From Hydrogenophaga sp. (GTDB lineage: Bacteria > Pseudomonadota > Gammaproteobacteria > Burkholderiales > Burkholderiaceae_C), in NCBI RefSeq assembly GCF_011772445.1, contig NZ_WVZN01000008.1:235-64234 (forward strand): a DNA stretch of 64,000 nucleotides, given 5' to 3'. The notes under the pieces are model-generated. The model saw only the letters and a program-made list of their open reading frames with translations. It searched no databases and was not told where the DNA came from. The position numbers were made by a program, and so were the translations under genes. Shown in pieces: positions 15,412-23,407 of the stretch. Position 1 is the stretch's first letter. Each line of letters begins with the position of its first letter.

Positions 15412-16943
15412 GCCAACCCCGCCGCGCTTCGCGCGACCCCCTCCAGGGGGCGACACCAGCCGTCCAGCAAAGCCGGCCCGGCGGTGTCTCTGGGTCAGGC
15501 ATCGCTCTTCACCGCCGCAGCTTGCTGCAGGCCGGCACCCTGGTGCTGCTGCTCGGCAAGGCCCACATCGCACGCGGCGCCAACGTGGTGGCCGTGCGCA
15601 TGTGGCCCGCCGAGGACTACACCCGCGTCACCATCGAAAGCGACGCGCTGCTCAAGACCAACTCCTTCATGGTGAAGGACCCGCCACGCCTGGCGGTGGA
15701 CATCGAGGGCGTGGACCTGCTGCCCGGCCTGCGCGAACTGGTGGGCCAGCTCAAGTCCGACGACCCCAACATCGCCGGCCTGCGCGTCGCGCAGAACGCA
15801 CCCACCATCGTGCGCCTGGTGATCGACCTCAAGCACGACATCAAGCCGCAGATCTTCAACCTGCAACCCGTGGCCGCCTACCAGCACCGCCTGGTGTTCG
15901 ACCTCTACCCCGCCGCGCCGCCCGACCCGCTGGTGCAAATGGTGGCCCAGCGCACCCAGGCCGACGCCGCCGCCAGCGAGCGCGCCGCGCGCCTGCTGGG
16001 CCTGGAGACCGAAGGCCTGGCCCGGACCCAGCCGCACGACCCCTTGGGCGACCTCATCGAGCGCAGCCAGCGCGGCACCGCGCCCCCGCCCGAGACCCCG
16101 GCCGACACACCCTCCGCCCCGCCGACCGAACCTTCGGCCGTGGCCAAAGCCCCACTGCCCCCCGGCCCCAGCAAACAGCGCCCCGGTGGCGGCGGTGCTA
16201 TCGGCAAGCCCAGGCCCACCGAGCGCCTCATCGTCGTCGCGCTCGACCCCGGCCACGGCGGTGAAGACCCCGGCGCCATCGGCCCCAAGGGCACGCAGGA
16301 GAAACAGGTCGTGCTGCAGATCGCGCGCAAACTGCGCGACCGCATCAACGCCACCACGGTCAATGGCAACCCCATGCGCGCCTTCATGACGCGCGACGCC
16401 GACTTCTTCGTGCCCTTGCAGACGCGCGTGGCCAAGGCCCAGCGCGTGCGCGCCGACCTCTTCATCAGCATCCACGCCGACGCCTTCTACAACGCCCGGC
16501 CGCAGGGCGCCAGCGTCTATGCCCTCAGCACGCGCGGCGCCAGCTCCGCCGCGGCGCGCTGGATCGCCGACAAGGAAAACCAGGCCGACCTGGTGGGCGG
16601 CCTGAACGTGCGCGCACAGAACGCCACCATCCAGCGCGCCCTGCTCGACATGAGCACCACCGCCCAGATCAACGACAGCCGCAAGATCGCCACCAACCTG
16701 CTCGGCGAGGTGGGCCGCCTGGGCAAGCTGCACAAGCCCCGCGTGGAGCACGCCAACTTTGCGGTGCTGCGCGCCCCCGACATCCCCAGCGTGCTGGTGG
16801 AAACGGCCTTCATCAGCAACCCCGACGAAGAACGCCGCCTGCGCGACCCGAAGTACCAGGACGACCTGGCCGATGCGCTGATGCGCGGCATCGTGAAGTA
16901 CTTCGAGGCCAACCCGCCGCTGGCGCGCAACCGCACGGTCTGA
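15408..16943 (+). CDS. amiC: N-acetylmuramoyl-L-alanine amidase (AmiC-type, AMIN + Amidase_3)
   Basis: 511 residues, starting at the ATG that overlaps tsaE's stop. It splits septal peptidoglycan during daughter-cell separation. About 30 residues encoded by a palindromic repeat precede a Tat-like signal (HRRSLLQAGTLVLLLG). An AMIN domain follows (about residues 55-165: VVAVRMWPAEDYTRVTIES, LVFDLYP), then a Pro-rich linker. The zinc amidase domain has LDPGHGGEDPGAIG, SIHADAF and VLVETAFISNPDEE, covering the metal and catalytic residues. The N-terminal extension encoded by the repeat is unusual and would be removed with the signal peptide. Confidence 0.95.
   Translation: MSQPRRASRDPLQGATPAVQQSRPGGVSGSGIALHRRSLLQAGTLVLLLGKAHIARGANVVAVRMWPAEDYTRVTIESDALLKTNSFMVKDPPRLAVDIEGVDLLPGLRELVGQLKSDDPNIAGLRVAQNAPTIVRLVIDLKHDIKPQIFNLQPVAAYQHRLVFDLYPAAPPDPLVQMVAQRTQADAAASERAARLLGLETEGLARTQPHDPLGDLIERSQRGTAPPPETPADTPSAPPTEPSAVAKAPLPPGPSKQRPGGGGAIGKPRPTERLIVVALDPGHGGEDPGAIGPKGTQEKQVVLQIARKLRDRINATTVNGNPMRAFMTRDADFFVPLQTRVAKAQRVRADLFISIHADAFYNARPQGASVYALSTRGASSAAARWIADKENQADLVGGLNVRAQNATIQRALLDMSTTAQINDSRKIATNLLGEVGRLGKLHKPRVEHANFAVLRAPDIPSVLVETAFISNPDEERRLRDPKYQDDLADALMRGIVKYFEANPPLARNRTV
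15418..15490 (+). repeat. probable dispersed palindromic repeat inside the amiC 5' end
   Basis: The stretch runs CGCTTCGCGCGA, then the palindromic core CCCCCTCCAGGGGG, then GCGACACC and ends with the near-complement GGCCCGGCGGTGTC. From memory this architecture is that of small GC-rich repeats scattered through Comamonadaceae genomes, usually between genes. Only one copy is in the window, so the assignment rests on pattern recognition. Here it is in frame and translated. Confidence 0.45.
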
Positions 16944-16960
16944 GAATTCATCACCGCACC

Positions 16961-17194
16961 GTGGCGACCCGGATCATCGAGGTGCTGGTGAAGCCCAACG
17001 CGCGCGTGAGCGAGTTGGTGGAGAACGGCGATGGCACCTATACCGCCCGACTCAAATCGCCGCCGGTGGATGGAAAGGCGAATGAGGAACTGATCGGGCT
17101 GGTGGCGAAACGGTTTGGGTGCGCGAAGGCCGGGGTGGGGATCAAGACGGGGGCGAGTGGGCGGAGGAAGCGGGTGGTGATTGAAGGGGGGTGA
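16961..17194 (+). CDS. DUF167 (YggU) family protein
   Basis: 77 residues from GTG 16961. The sequence shows the full DUF167 pattern: VLVKPNARVSEL, YTARLKSPPVDGKANEELI, and the basic GASGRRKRVVIEG end. The family fold is known, but its function is not. It follows amiC by 17 bases and is probably co-transcribed. Confidence 0.9.
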   Translation: MATRIIEVLVKPNARVSELVENGDGTYTARLKSPPVDGKANEELIGLVAKRFGCAKAGVGIKTGASGRRKRVVIEGG

Positions 17195-17373
17195 GCGCTG
17201 GGGGCGGCTCAAGACCGGGTGCGTTCGGCTGAGTCGGCGCCTTGAACGTCGATCTGCGCTATGTCGCAGACCTTCGGATGCTGGTCGTTGATGTCGACCG
17301 CTTGCATGTAGCGATGCCAGGGCTAGACTGCCGCAATCGGCCAAGAGCCGACCATGAGGCAGAGGGAAATCAG

Positions 17374-17724
17374 ATGCCGTTGACAATCCTGTTGCATTGC
17401 GTTGACCTTCAGTCAACCAGAGATTTCTACCAGTCGGTTCTCGGGTTTGACTGTGCGGCCACCCTGGAGAACACACTCACTGCGAGGAAAGATGGCGCGA
17501 GCTTGGTCTTCACGTCGCAGGATTTGTGGAAGCTCGGGCCCGTGCTTTCAGGGACGATTTACATCACAGTTGGTGATATCGATTCATACTTTGCAGCAAT
17601 AAAAGAGCACGTCACGGTAGCCTGGACGCTGCAGGATATGCCCTACGGAAGCCGCGAATTCGCCATCGTCGACTGCAATGGCTACCTGCTTGCCTTTCAG
17701 CAAGACAGACAAGGCCGGCGTTGA
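17374..17724 (+). CDS. VOC-family (glyoxalase/bleomycin-resistance fold) protein
   Basis: 116 residues. The ATG at 17374 has AGAGGG upstream. The paired beta-alpha-beta modules of the vicinal-oxygen-chelate fold are visible: LLHCVDLQSTRDFYQSVLGF at the start and PYGSREFAIVDCNGYLLAF at the end, the latter carrying the terminal metal-ligand position in variant form. Enzymatic activity is not assured. The gene and its flanks are visibly poorer in G/C at third positions than the neighbours, a sign of separate origin. Bases 17195-17373 before it show no other gene. Confidence 0.85.
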   Translation: MPLTILLHCVDLQSTRDFYQSVLGFDCAATLENTLTARKDGASLVFTSQDLWKLGPVLSGTIYITVGDIDSYFAAIKEHVTVAWTLQDMPYGSREFAIVDCNGYLLAFQQDRQGRR

Positions 17725-17854
17725 TGCTCGTGCTTCGGGTCCATGCCAAGCTCAAAGAGAGAGACGGGCATCTCGTCCCTCTGACAGGCGCCCTGAAGTT
17801 GGCATGCCGCAGAACATTGCTGCCGCCAGATCAGTGAGCCACCCGCAAATGCAG

Positions 17855-17888
17855 CGTCGGCCGACCTGATCAAACAGGTCGGCCGACG
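17855..17888. terminator. strong bidirectional hairpin between convergent genes
   Basis: Two perfect 14-base arms, CGTCGGCCGACCTG at 17855-17868 and its complement at 17875-17888, flank the loop ATCAAA. It lies 130 bases past the VOC gene and 50 bases past the SWIB gene, both reading toward it. There is no U-tract on either side. Confidence 0.7.
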
Positions 17889-17938
17889 AATCAAACTCAC
17901 CACCGGGCCGCGCGACCCGGCTCGAACCCTCGAAACGC

Positions 17939-18193
17939 TCAGGTCAAGTGCTTGCTCACCAGCCCGGTCATTTCGAACATGGTCACCTCATCCTTGCCAA
18001 ACACGGCCTTGAGTTTGGCGTCGGCCAGGATGTTGCGCTTGTTCTTGGGGTTCTGCAGGTTGTTGGCCTTGATGTAGTCCCACATCTTCTTGACCACTTC
18101 GGTGCGGGGCAAGGGCGTGGAGCCGATCACCGCGGCGAGTTCGGGGCTCGGGGTCAGGGTGCGGTTGAATGCGGAATCTTTCTTGGTGGTCAT
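17939..18193 (-). CDS. stand-alone SWIB/MDM2-domain protein
   Basis: 84 residues from ATG 18193 (CAGAGG upstream). After a short Lys/Thr-rich tail, the whole protein is one SWIB domain: PSPELAAVIGSTPLPRTEVV, KKMWDYIKANNLQNPKNKRN, then LKAVFGKDEVTMFEMTGLVSKHL. SWIB domains are best known from eukaryotic chromatin remodellers. Single-domain versions occur in Chlamydiae and many beta-proteobacteria, with suggested roles in nucleoid structure that remain unproven. It is monocistronic. Confidence 0.92.
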   Translation of the reverse strand: MTTKKDSAFNRTLTPSPELAAVIGSTPLPRTEVVKKMWDYIKANNLQNPKNKRNILADAKLKAVFGKDEVTMFEMTGLVSKHLT

Positions 18194-18317
18194 GTTGGCC
18201 TCTGCTGGGGAAAGCATTCATTCTAGGTGGGACAGCGGCACCCACCCCGAATCCGGCCACAGCCTCGCTCCAGCGAATGGCAACAACGCGGTGATCGTCG
18301 GGAAGGAGCGCCGCCCG

Positions 18318-19619
18318 CTAGCGCCCCGGCGGCCTCACCCGCCATACGGTGTTGGAGAGATCGTCGGCGACGATGACGGCGCCCTTGGGATCGAGCGTCA
18401 CGCCCACGGGGCGTCCCATGGTCTTGCCGTTCGCCTGGAAGCCGGTGACGAAATCCACCGGCGGGCCGCTGGGCTTGCCGCCCGAGAACGGCACGAAGAT
18501 GACCTTGTAGCCCACCGGCGCCTGGCGGTTCCAGCTGCCGTGCAGGCCGATGAAGGCCCCTTCGGCGAACGGGGCGGGCAGGCCCGCCTGCGAGAACGCC
18601 AGGCCCAGCGGCGCGGAATGCGACTGCAGTGCGTAGTCCGGCTTCACGGTGGCTTGCACTTTCTCGTCGTCACCCGGCCGGATGCGCGGGTCCACGTTAG
18701 GTCCCCAGTAGGCATAGGGCCAGCCATAGAAGGCGCCTTCGCGCACGGAGGTCAGGTAGTCCGGCACGAGGTTGGGGCCCAGCTCGTCGCGTTCGTTGAC
18801 AACGGCCCACAGCTGCCGTGTGTTGGGCTCGAAGGCCAGGGCCGTGGGGTTGCGCAGGCCGGTGGCGTAAGGCCGCACGGCACCGGTGGCGGCGTCCACC
18901 TGCCACACCAGGGCGCGGTTTTCTTCGACGGCCATGCCGCGCTCGCCGATGTTGCTGTTGGAGCCGATGCCCACGTAGAGGAACCGGCCCTCGGCATCGA
19001 TGGCGAGCGCCTTGGTCCAGTGGTGGTTCACGGCCGAGGGCAGCGGCGCGACGGTGGTGGGCGCCGCAGCGGCCTGGGTCTGGCCGTCGGTGTAGTCGAA
19101 GCGCACCAGCGCGTCCTGGTTGGCGACGTAGATCCTGCCGCCCGCGAAGGCCAGGCCGTAGGGGGCGTCGAGGTTCTCCGCGTAGACCCAGCGGCCTTCG
19201 TAGGTGCCGTCGCCGTCGGCGTCTCGCAGCAGCGTGAGCCGGTCGCCGCCCTTCACAGATGTGTTGCCCCTGGCCTTCAGGATGCCGGCAATGAAGTCCT
19301 TGGGTGTCAGCTTGGGTGCGTTGCCGCCCCGCCCTTCGGCGACGAGGATGTCGCCATTGGGCAGCACCAGCGTCTGGCGCGGAATCTTCAGGTCGGTGGC
19401 GATGGCCTTGATGGTCCAGCCTTGCGGCACGCCAGGCTGGCGGCCCTCCCAGCCCGCAGGCTCCGCGATCCCCATGTCGGGCAGCAGGCCCCGCTGCGGC
19501 GCCGGCAACTCGGGGTTGGGCCCATACTGGCCCGGGCCCGGCAGGGTTTGCGCCATGACATACCCCAGAGCGGAGACCAGGGTGACCACGGCGCCGCCGG
19601 CGATCAGTGCGGCATTCAT
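18318..19619 (-). CDS. PQQ-dependent sugar dehydrogenase-like beta-propeller (sorbosone dehydrogenase family)
   Basis: 433 residues from ATG 19619. An N-terminal hydrophobic segment (ALIAGGAVVTLVSALGYVMA) exports or anchors it. The body is a six-bladed propeller of the GSDH/L-sorbosone dehydrogenase family, with LVLPNGDILVAEGRGG, LDAPYGLAF, LRNPTALAFEPNTRQLWAVVNERDELG, FYGWPYAYWG and the closing HGSWNRQ and GVTLDPKGAVIVADD. These enzymes oxidise sugars or aldoses in the periplasm and pass electrons to cytochromes. It is followed (overlapping ATGA) by a DUF2231-type gene upstream in the same operon, next to cytochrome and oxidase genes. Whether it binds PQQ is inferred from the family. Confidence 0.88.
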   Translation of the reverse strand: MNAALIAGGAVVTLVSALGYVMAQTLPGPGQYGPNPELPAPQRGLLPDMGIAEPAGWEGRQPGVPQGWTIKAIATDLKIPRQTLVLPNGDILVAEGRGGNAPKLTPKDFIAGILKARGNTSVKGGDRLTLLRDADGDGTYEGRWVYAENLDAPYGLAFAGGRIYVANQDALVRFDYTDGQTQAAAAPTTVAPLPSAVNHHWTKALAIDAEGRFLYVGIGSNSNIGERGMAVEENRALVWQVDAATGAVRPYATGLRNPTALAFEPNTRQLWAVVNERDELGPNLVPDYLTSVREGAFYGWPYAYWGPNVDPRIRPGDDEKVQATVKPDYALQSHSAPLGLAFSQAGLPAPFAEGAFIGLHGSWNRQAPVGYKVIFVPFSGGKPSGPPVDFVTGFQANGKTMGRPVGVTLDPKGAVIVADDLSNTVWRVRPPGR

Positions 19620-19984
19620 GCGTTGCTCCGGCGCCAGCCCGCCAGTCCCATGCCCCCGGCGACGGCCGCCAGCACCAGCACCACGGCCGACAAGGCCAGG
19701 CCGGTGGGCATGGTGGCCGCGGCGTCGCGGGCGTGCACCAGGGCGTTGATGAAGCCCACAACGAAGGTGGCGAGCAGGAGCAGCCAGTGGACCAGGCCTT
19801 CGCGCCCTCGAAGCAGGAGCACCAGGGCCCACAGCATCGCCAGGCCGACGAGCACCAGGGCACCGGCGATCAGCCAGGACGAGAAATTGATCCACTGGGG
19901 CTGGAAGCTGCGGCTGTAAGCCCAGTCGCTGAGGAGCGCCCCGAGAAACAGCGGCAGCGCAGAGGTGGCGATGACGGCGTGCAT
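19616..19984 (-). CDS. DUF2231-type four-helix membrane protein
   Basis: 122 residues from ATG 19984. Four hydrophobic segments are evident (ALPLFLGALLSDWAYS, WLIAGALVLVGLAMLWALVL, HWLLLLATFVVGFINALVH, GLALSAVVLVLAAVAGGMGL). The LLSDWAY and NALVHARDA motifs with conserved Asp and His suit DUF2231-like membrane proteins often found with PQQ-type dehydrogenases. It shares an ATGA overlap with the dehydrogenase, so the two are translationally coupled. A heme- or quinone-linked role is a guess. Confidence 0.8.
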   Translation of the reverse strand: MHAVIATSALPLFLGALLSDWAYSRSFQPQWINFSSWLIAGALVLVGLAMLWALVLLLRGREGLVHWLLLLATFVVGFINALVHARDAAATMPTGLALSAVVLVLAAVAGGMGLAGWRRSNA

Positions 19985-20123
19985 GCGGCCTTGTTGGCAA
20001 GTGCGGTTCCCGGCGCCAGGGGCGCCGAGGCAGCGCGGCATGTAAAAGTTGCGGCAAAACGCGTTCCCACGGGCGCCGCGCCAGGGGCGCAGAGGGCGGG
20101 CAAGCCGCGTGCCATGCGAACGC

Positions 20124-20858
20124 ATGGACGCAAGGCAACGCTGGATTCCCTATTGCGGCGAGGCGCCCGGCCCGGACGCGTGGCTGGGCCGCTGGAACCT
20201 CGACCCGGTTCTGCTGGTGGCGCTGGCGCTGCTGGCCATCGCGCTGTGGTGGCCCAGCACCCGGCCGCGCACGGCGCTGCGCCGGGCCTGGTGGCTGACG
20301 GTGCTGCTGTACGTCTCGCCGCTGTGCGCGCTCAGCTCGGCCTTCTTCACGGTGCGCGTGGTGCACCACATGGCGCTGGTGCTGGCCATTGCCCCGCTGC
20401 TGGCGCACGGCCTGGCACCACAGGGGATGGCGTTGCGGGCGCCCCTGTGGACGAGCACGGCCATCGCCACCACGGTGTTCTGGCTCTGGCATGCGCCCGC
20501 GCCCTACGCCGCGGCGCTGTCGTCGGACGCGGTGTATGCGTTGATGCAGTTGTCGCTGCTGGGCAGCGCCACCCTGTTCTGGCTCGCGGCGCGCCGCGCA
20601 CCGCCCGCCGCCGCGATCGCGGCCATCCTCGTGGCCATGGTGTTGATGGGCCTGCTGGGCGCCTTGATCCTGTTCGCCGGGCAGCCGCTGTACGAGCCGC
20701 ACCTCGCGTCCACGCTGGCCTGGGGCGTGTCGCCGCTGGAGGACCAGCAGCTCGCCGGCCTGCTGATGTGGGCGCCGGGCAGCCTGGCCTACCTGGCCGC
20801 GGCCATCGGCATCGGCTGGCGCTGGTTGCAGGCCGAACGTGGGCTGCGTGCCGCATGA
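20124..20858 (+). CDS. ctaG: CtaG-family cytochrome c oxidase assembly protein (caa3 type)
   Basis: 244 residues from ATG 20124. It is a polytopic membrane protein with about seven helices. The family signs are SPLCALSSAFFTVRVVHHMAL with paired His, FWLWHAPAPYAAAL, and the loop LYEPHLASTLAWGVSPLEDQQLAGLLMW, which holds potential copper ligands. CtaG of this family (CtaG_caa3, unrelated to Cox11) is needed for CuB insertion into caa3-type oxidases, fitting the fused oxidase genes 2.5 kb downstream. It overlaps the b561 gene by four bases. Confidence 0.9.
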   Translation: MDARQRWIPYCGEAPGPDAWLGRWNLDPVLLVALALLAIALWWPSTRPRTALRRAWWLTVLLYVSPLCALSSAFFTVRVVHHMALVLAIAPLLAHGLAPQGMALRAPLWTSTAIATTVFWLWHAPAPYAAALSSDAVYALMQLSLLGSATLFWLAARRAPPAAAIAAILVAMVLMGLLGALILFAGQPLYEPHLASTLAWGVSPLEDQQLAGLLMWAPGSLAYLAAAIGIGWRWLQAERGLRAA

Positions 20859-21517
20859 ACCTCGTCCAGGCCATCGAATGGGCCGAGGGCCACCACCGGC
20901 GCGGGCTGTACACGCCCATCGGCGTGGCCTTCCACTGGGTGATGGCGGCGCTGATGATCTTCCAGCTCGGCTATGGCTGGTACCTGGGCTGGCAGCCCGT
21001 GGGTGGCGACAAGTACCTGGGCTACCAGACGCACACCGAGGTGGGCCTCACCATCATGCTGCTGGGCACCCTGCGCTTCCTGTGGCGCAGCCAGATCGGC
21101 ACGCCGGAAAACGTCGACGAGCACTCGTTCGCCGGGCGCGCCAGCCACGCCATGGAGGTGTGGTTCTACTTCAGCTTCTTCGCGCTGCCGATCAGCGGCT
21201 GGGTCATGTGGTCCACGCTGCCCAGCGACCTGCCGCTATCGATCGCGGGTGTCATTCCGTTTCCCAGGCTGCCCTTCGACCAGCTCTCCGAGCAGTTGCA
21301 GTTCACGCTGATGCAGGGCGCGTCCCGGGCACACGAATGGATCGTCTGGATCACGGCCCTGGCCATTCCCGGTCACGCGGGCGCCGCGGTGCTGCACTAC
21401 GTGGTGAAGCGCGACCGCGTGCTGCCTTCCATGCTGGACCTCAATGGACCGCAGGCGCCGGGCGTGGTGGGAGCCGCGCCAGAAAACGGCTCAGTTCCTC
21501 CACCTCCGTCCCGCTGA
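20855..21517 (+). CDS. cytochrome b561 family protein
   Basis: 220 residues. Four membrane helices carry paired His ligands for heme b: VAFHWVMAALMIFQLGYGWYL (helix 1), YQTHTEVGLTIMLLGTLRFLW (helix 2), ASHAMEVWFYFSFFALPISGW (helix 3) and ITALAIPGHAGAAVLHYVVKRD (helix 4). Such proteins move electrons between quinol and periplasmic carriers. The start overlaps ctaG's stop. The Pro/Ser-rich last 25 residues overlap the convergent cytochrome gene by 77 bases, so the natural C-terminus may have been extended. Confidence 0.9.
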   Translation: MNLVQAIEWAEGHHRRGLYTPIGVAFHWVMAALMIFQLGYGWYLGWQPVGGDKYLGYQTHTEVGLTIMLLGTLRFLWRSQIGTPENVDEHSFAGRASHAMEVWFYFSFFALPISGWVMWSTLPSDLPLSIAGVIPFPRLPFDQLSEQLQFTLMQGASRAHEWIVWITALAIPGHAGAAVLHYVVKRDRVLPSMLDLNGPQAPGVVGAAPENGSVPPPPSR

Positions 21518-22070
21518 GCGCTTGCGCCACCTTCAACATCTCATGGTTCCCGTCATTGCGCCGCTTCGACACCTGCCAGTCCTGCAACTGCTGGGCCAGG
21601 TAGAAGGCAGGCTGGCCGGCGAGCGGCGGCCCCTGCGGCGTGCCGGTGCCATCGGCGCCGTGACATTGCTGGCAGGTGCGCGCGTACAGCGCGGGGGCTT
21701 GCGCGGCGGGCGCCGGCCCCAGCGGGACGGGCAGGGCCGCGTAGTGGTTCGCCACCCGCACGCGCTCGTGGCTGTCCAGGAAGCGCGCCACGTCGCGCAT
21801 CACCGCGTGCGGGCGCAGGCCGAGGGCGTAGTCCTCCAATTGCTTTTGCAGGTAGCCGGCCGGCAGACCGGCCAGCCGCGGCGCATCGAAGCCGTTGCCC
21901 TCGCCGCGCGCGCCGTGGCAGCTGACGCAGGCATAGCGCGCCCCGCCTTCACCGCCGCTCATCGCGATCAACTCGCCGCTGCGGCCCCAGCGATCGTCGC
22001 TGGGCGACATCCGGTCGGTGCAGGCGGCGAGCAGCGTGAGCAGCAGAACGCAGAGAGACGGGTGGCGCAT
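21441..22070 (-). CDS. diheme c-type cytochrome, lipoprotein-anchored
   Basis: 209 residues from ATG 22070; a further ATG at 22085 is possible. A lipoprotein signal (LLLTLLAACTD) is followed by two class I cytochrome c domains with heme sites CVSCH and CQQCH. Each has a distal region with Met (RPHAVMRDVARFL; NHEMLKVAQALS). The cytochrome c4-like tandem layout suits a shuttle between a dehydrogenase or bc-type complex and an oxidase. It is divergent from the next cytochrome gene, with overlapping start codons, and convergent with the b561 gene. Confidence 0.9.
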   Translation of the reverse strand: MRHPSLCVLLLTLLAACTDRMSPSDDRWGRSGELIAMSGGEGGARYACVSCHGARGEGNGFDAPRLAGLPAGYLQKQLEDYALGLRPHAVMRDVARFLDSHERVRVANHYAALPVPLGPAPAAQAPALYARTCQQCHGADGTGTPQGPPLAGQPAFYLAQQLQDWQVSKRRNDGNHEMLKVAQALSGTEVEELSRFLARLPPRPAPAVH

Positions 22071-22467
22071 GGCAATTGACTTCATGGCAAGGCGCGCGCC
22101 AACCCTGGGCCTGAGCGGCCTGTTCGCGGTGCTGCTCGCCGCCTGCGACGGTCCGCCGGACCGCACGCCGACGCTCAGCGACGCCGACGTCCAGCGCGGC
22201 CGCCAGCTCGTCACCGACAAGGGGTGTGTCGCCTGCCACAGCTTCCCTGATGTGAAGTGGCCGCGCGGCGGCCTCGGACCGTCGCTGGAGCACTTCGGCC
22301 GCCAGGGCCTGATAGGCGGGCGCCTGCCCAACCAGCCCGGCGTGCTGATGCGGTTCGTGCGCAACGCACCCGACCACTTGCCCGGCACGGCCATGCCGGC
22401 CATCCCCATGACCGACCAGGAAGCCCGCGATGTCGCCGCCTACCTCCTCCAGCTCGAGCCTCGCTGA
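22069..22467 (+). CDS. monoheme c-type cytochrome, first gene of the oxidase operon
   Basis: 132 residues from ATG 22069 (AGAGAGACGGG upstream); ATG 22084 is an alternative. The lipoprotein signal GLFAVLLAACDG is followed by one heme site, CVACH, and a distal Met in GTAMPAIPMTDQEARDVAAYL. It overlaps coxB by 38 bases. It probably delivers electrons to the CuA/heme c subunit. Confidence 0.9.
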   Translation: MAIDFMARRAPTLGLSGLFAVLLAACDGPPDRTPTLSDADVQRGRQLVTDKGCVACHSFPDVKWPRGGLGPSLEHFGRQGLIGGRLPNQPGVLMRFVRNAPDHLPGTAMPAIPMTDQEARDVAAYLLQLEPR

Positions 22468-23407
22468 GGCCCTGTACGGCTGGCCGCCGCCGGTGCTTGA
22501 CCCGGCCGGCCCGTTCTCCCACTCGGTCACCACGCTGTCCTGGGTGCTGATCGGCCTCGTCACGCTGATCTTCATCGGCGTCTGCGCGGCGATGTGGGTG
22601 GCGCTGTATGGCAGCGACGCCTTGCGCGCGAAGCTCGGCGGCGAACGCGTGGTCAAGTGGTTCGGCCTCATCATCCCGGCCGGTGTGCTGCTGGTGCTGC
22701 TGGTGTGGGGGCTGCTGATGGTGCGCGGCCTCTCCACCATTCAGGGAGACGAGCTGCGCCTGCGCGTGTCCGGCAACCTCTACTGGTGGCGTGTGTCCTA
22801 CCTCGACGCCGAGGGGCGCGAGATCCACGCGGACGCCAACGAGCTGCACATCCCGGCGGGCCGGCCGGTCGTCGTGGAGATGGTGTCGGAGGACGTCATC
22901 CACAGCTTCTGGGTGCCGCGGCTGGGCGGCAAGATGGACATGATCCCGGGCCGCACCAACCGGCTCAAGCTGCAGGCCGACGAGCCGGGCAGCTACGGCG
23001 GACAATGCGCCGAGTTCTGCGGCGGCGCGCACGCGCTGATGGGTTTCGTCGTCATCGCACACGAGGAAGCGGACTGGCAGCGGTGGATGCAGCAGCGCCT
23101 GCAACCGCCCCCCACCCAGTCCAGCGTGGAAGCCCTGCATGGCCAACGCTTGTTCAACGAACTGGGCTGCGCCACCTGCCACCGCGTGGCCGGCACCGAC
23201 GCGCAAGGCACCGCCGGGCCGGACCTCACGCACATCGCCTCGCGGCAATCGCTGGGCGCCGGCATCCTGCCCAACACACGCGCCACGCTGATCGGCTGGA
23301 TCGCCGACAGCCAGTCGATCAAGCCCAACAACCGCATGCCGGCCTACCGCTCGCTGACGGCGGATGAGCTGAACGCATTGGCCTCCTACCTGGAAACCCT
23401 GAAATGA
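22430..23407 (+). CDS. coxB: cytochrome c oxidase subunit II with C-terminal cytochrome c domain
   Basis: 325 residues. Two N-terminal helices (TLSWVLIGLVTLIFIGVCAA; WFGLIIPAGVLLVLLVWGLL) precede the CuA cupredoxin domain. CuA ligands appear as DVIHSFWVPRL and QCAEFCGGAHALM (two Cys, two His, Met). A fused cytochrome c domain follows with heme site CATCH at residues 247-251 and distal Met in NNRMPAYRSL. This makes it a caa3-type subunit II. It overlaps ctaD by four bases, so subunit stoichiometry is coupled. Confidence 0.95.
   Translation: MSPPTSSSSSLAEALYGWPPPVLDPAGPFSHSVTTLSWVLIGLVTLIFIGVCAAMWVALYGSDALRAKLGGERVVKWFGLIIPAGVLLVLLVWGLLMVRGLSTIQGDELRLRVSGNLYWWRVSYLDAEGREIHADANELHIPAGRPVVVEMVSEDVIHSFWVPRLGGKMDMIPGRTNRLKLQADEPGSYGGQCAEFCGGAHALMGFVVIAHEEADWQRWMQQRLQPPPTQSSVEALHGQRLFNELGCATCHRVAGTDAQGTAGPDLTHIASRQSLGAGILPNTRATLIGWIADSQSIKPNNRMPAYRSLTADELNALASYLETLK

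Noticed and set aside
18318..20702. A single 794-codon minus-strand frame joining the dehydrogenase to upstream sequence
   Set aside because: Only the part from 19619 is a dehydrogenase. The upstream part is antisense to ctaG and is shadow sequence.
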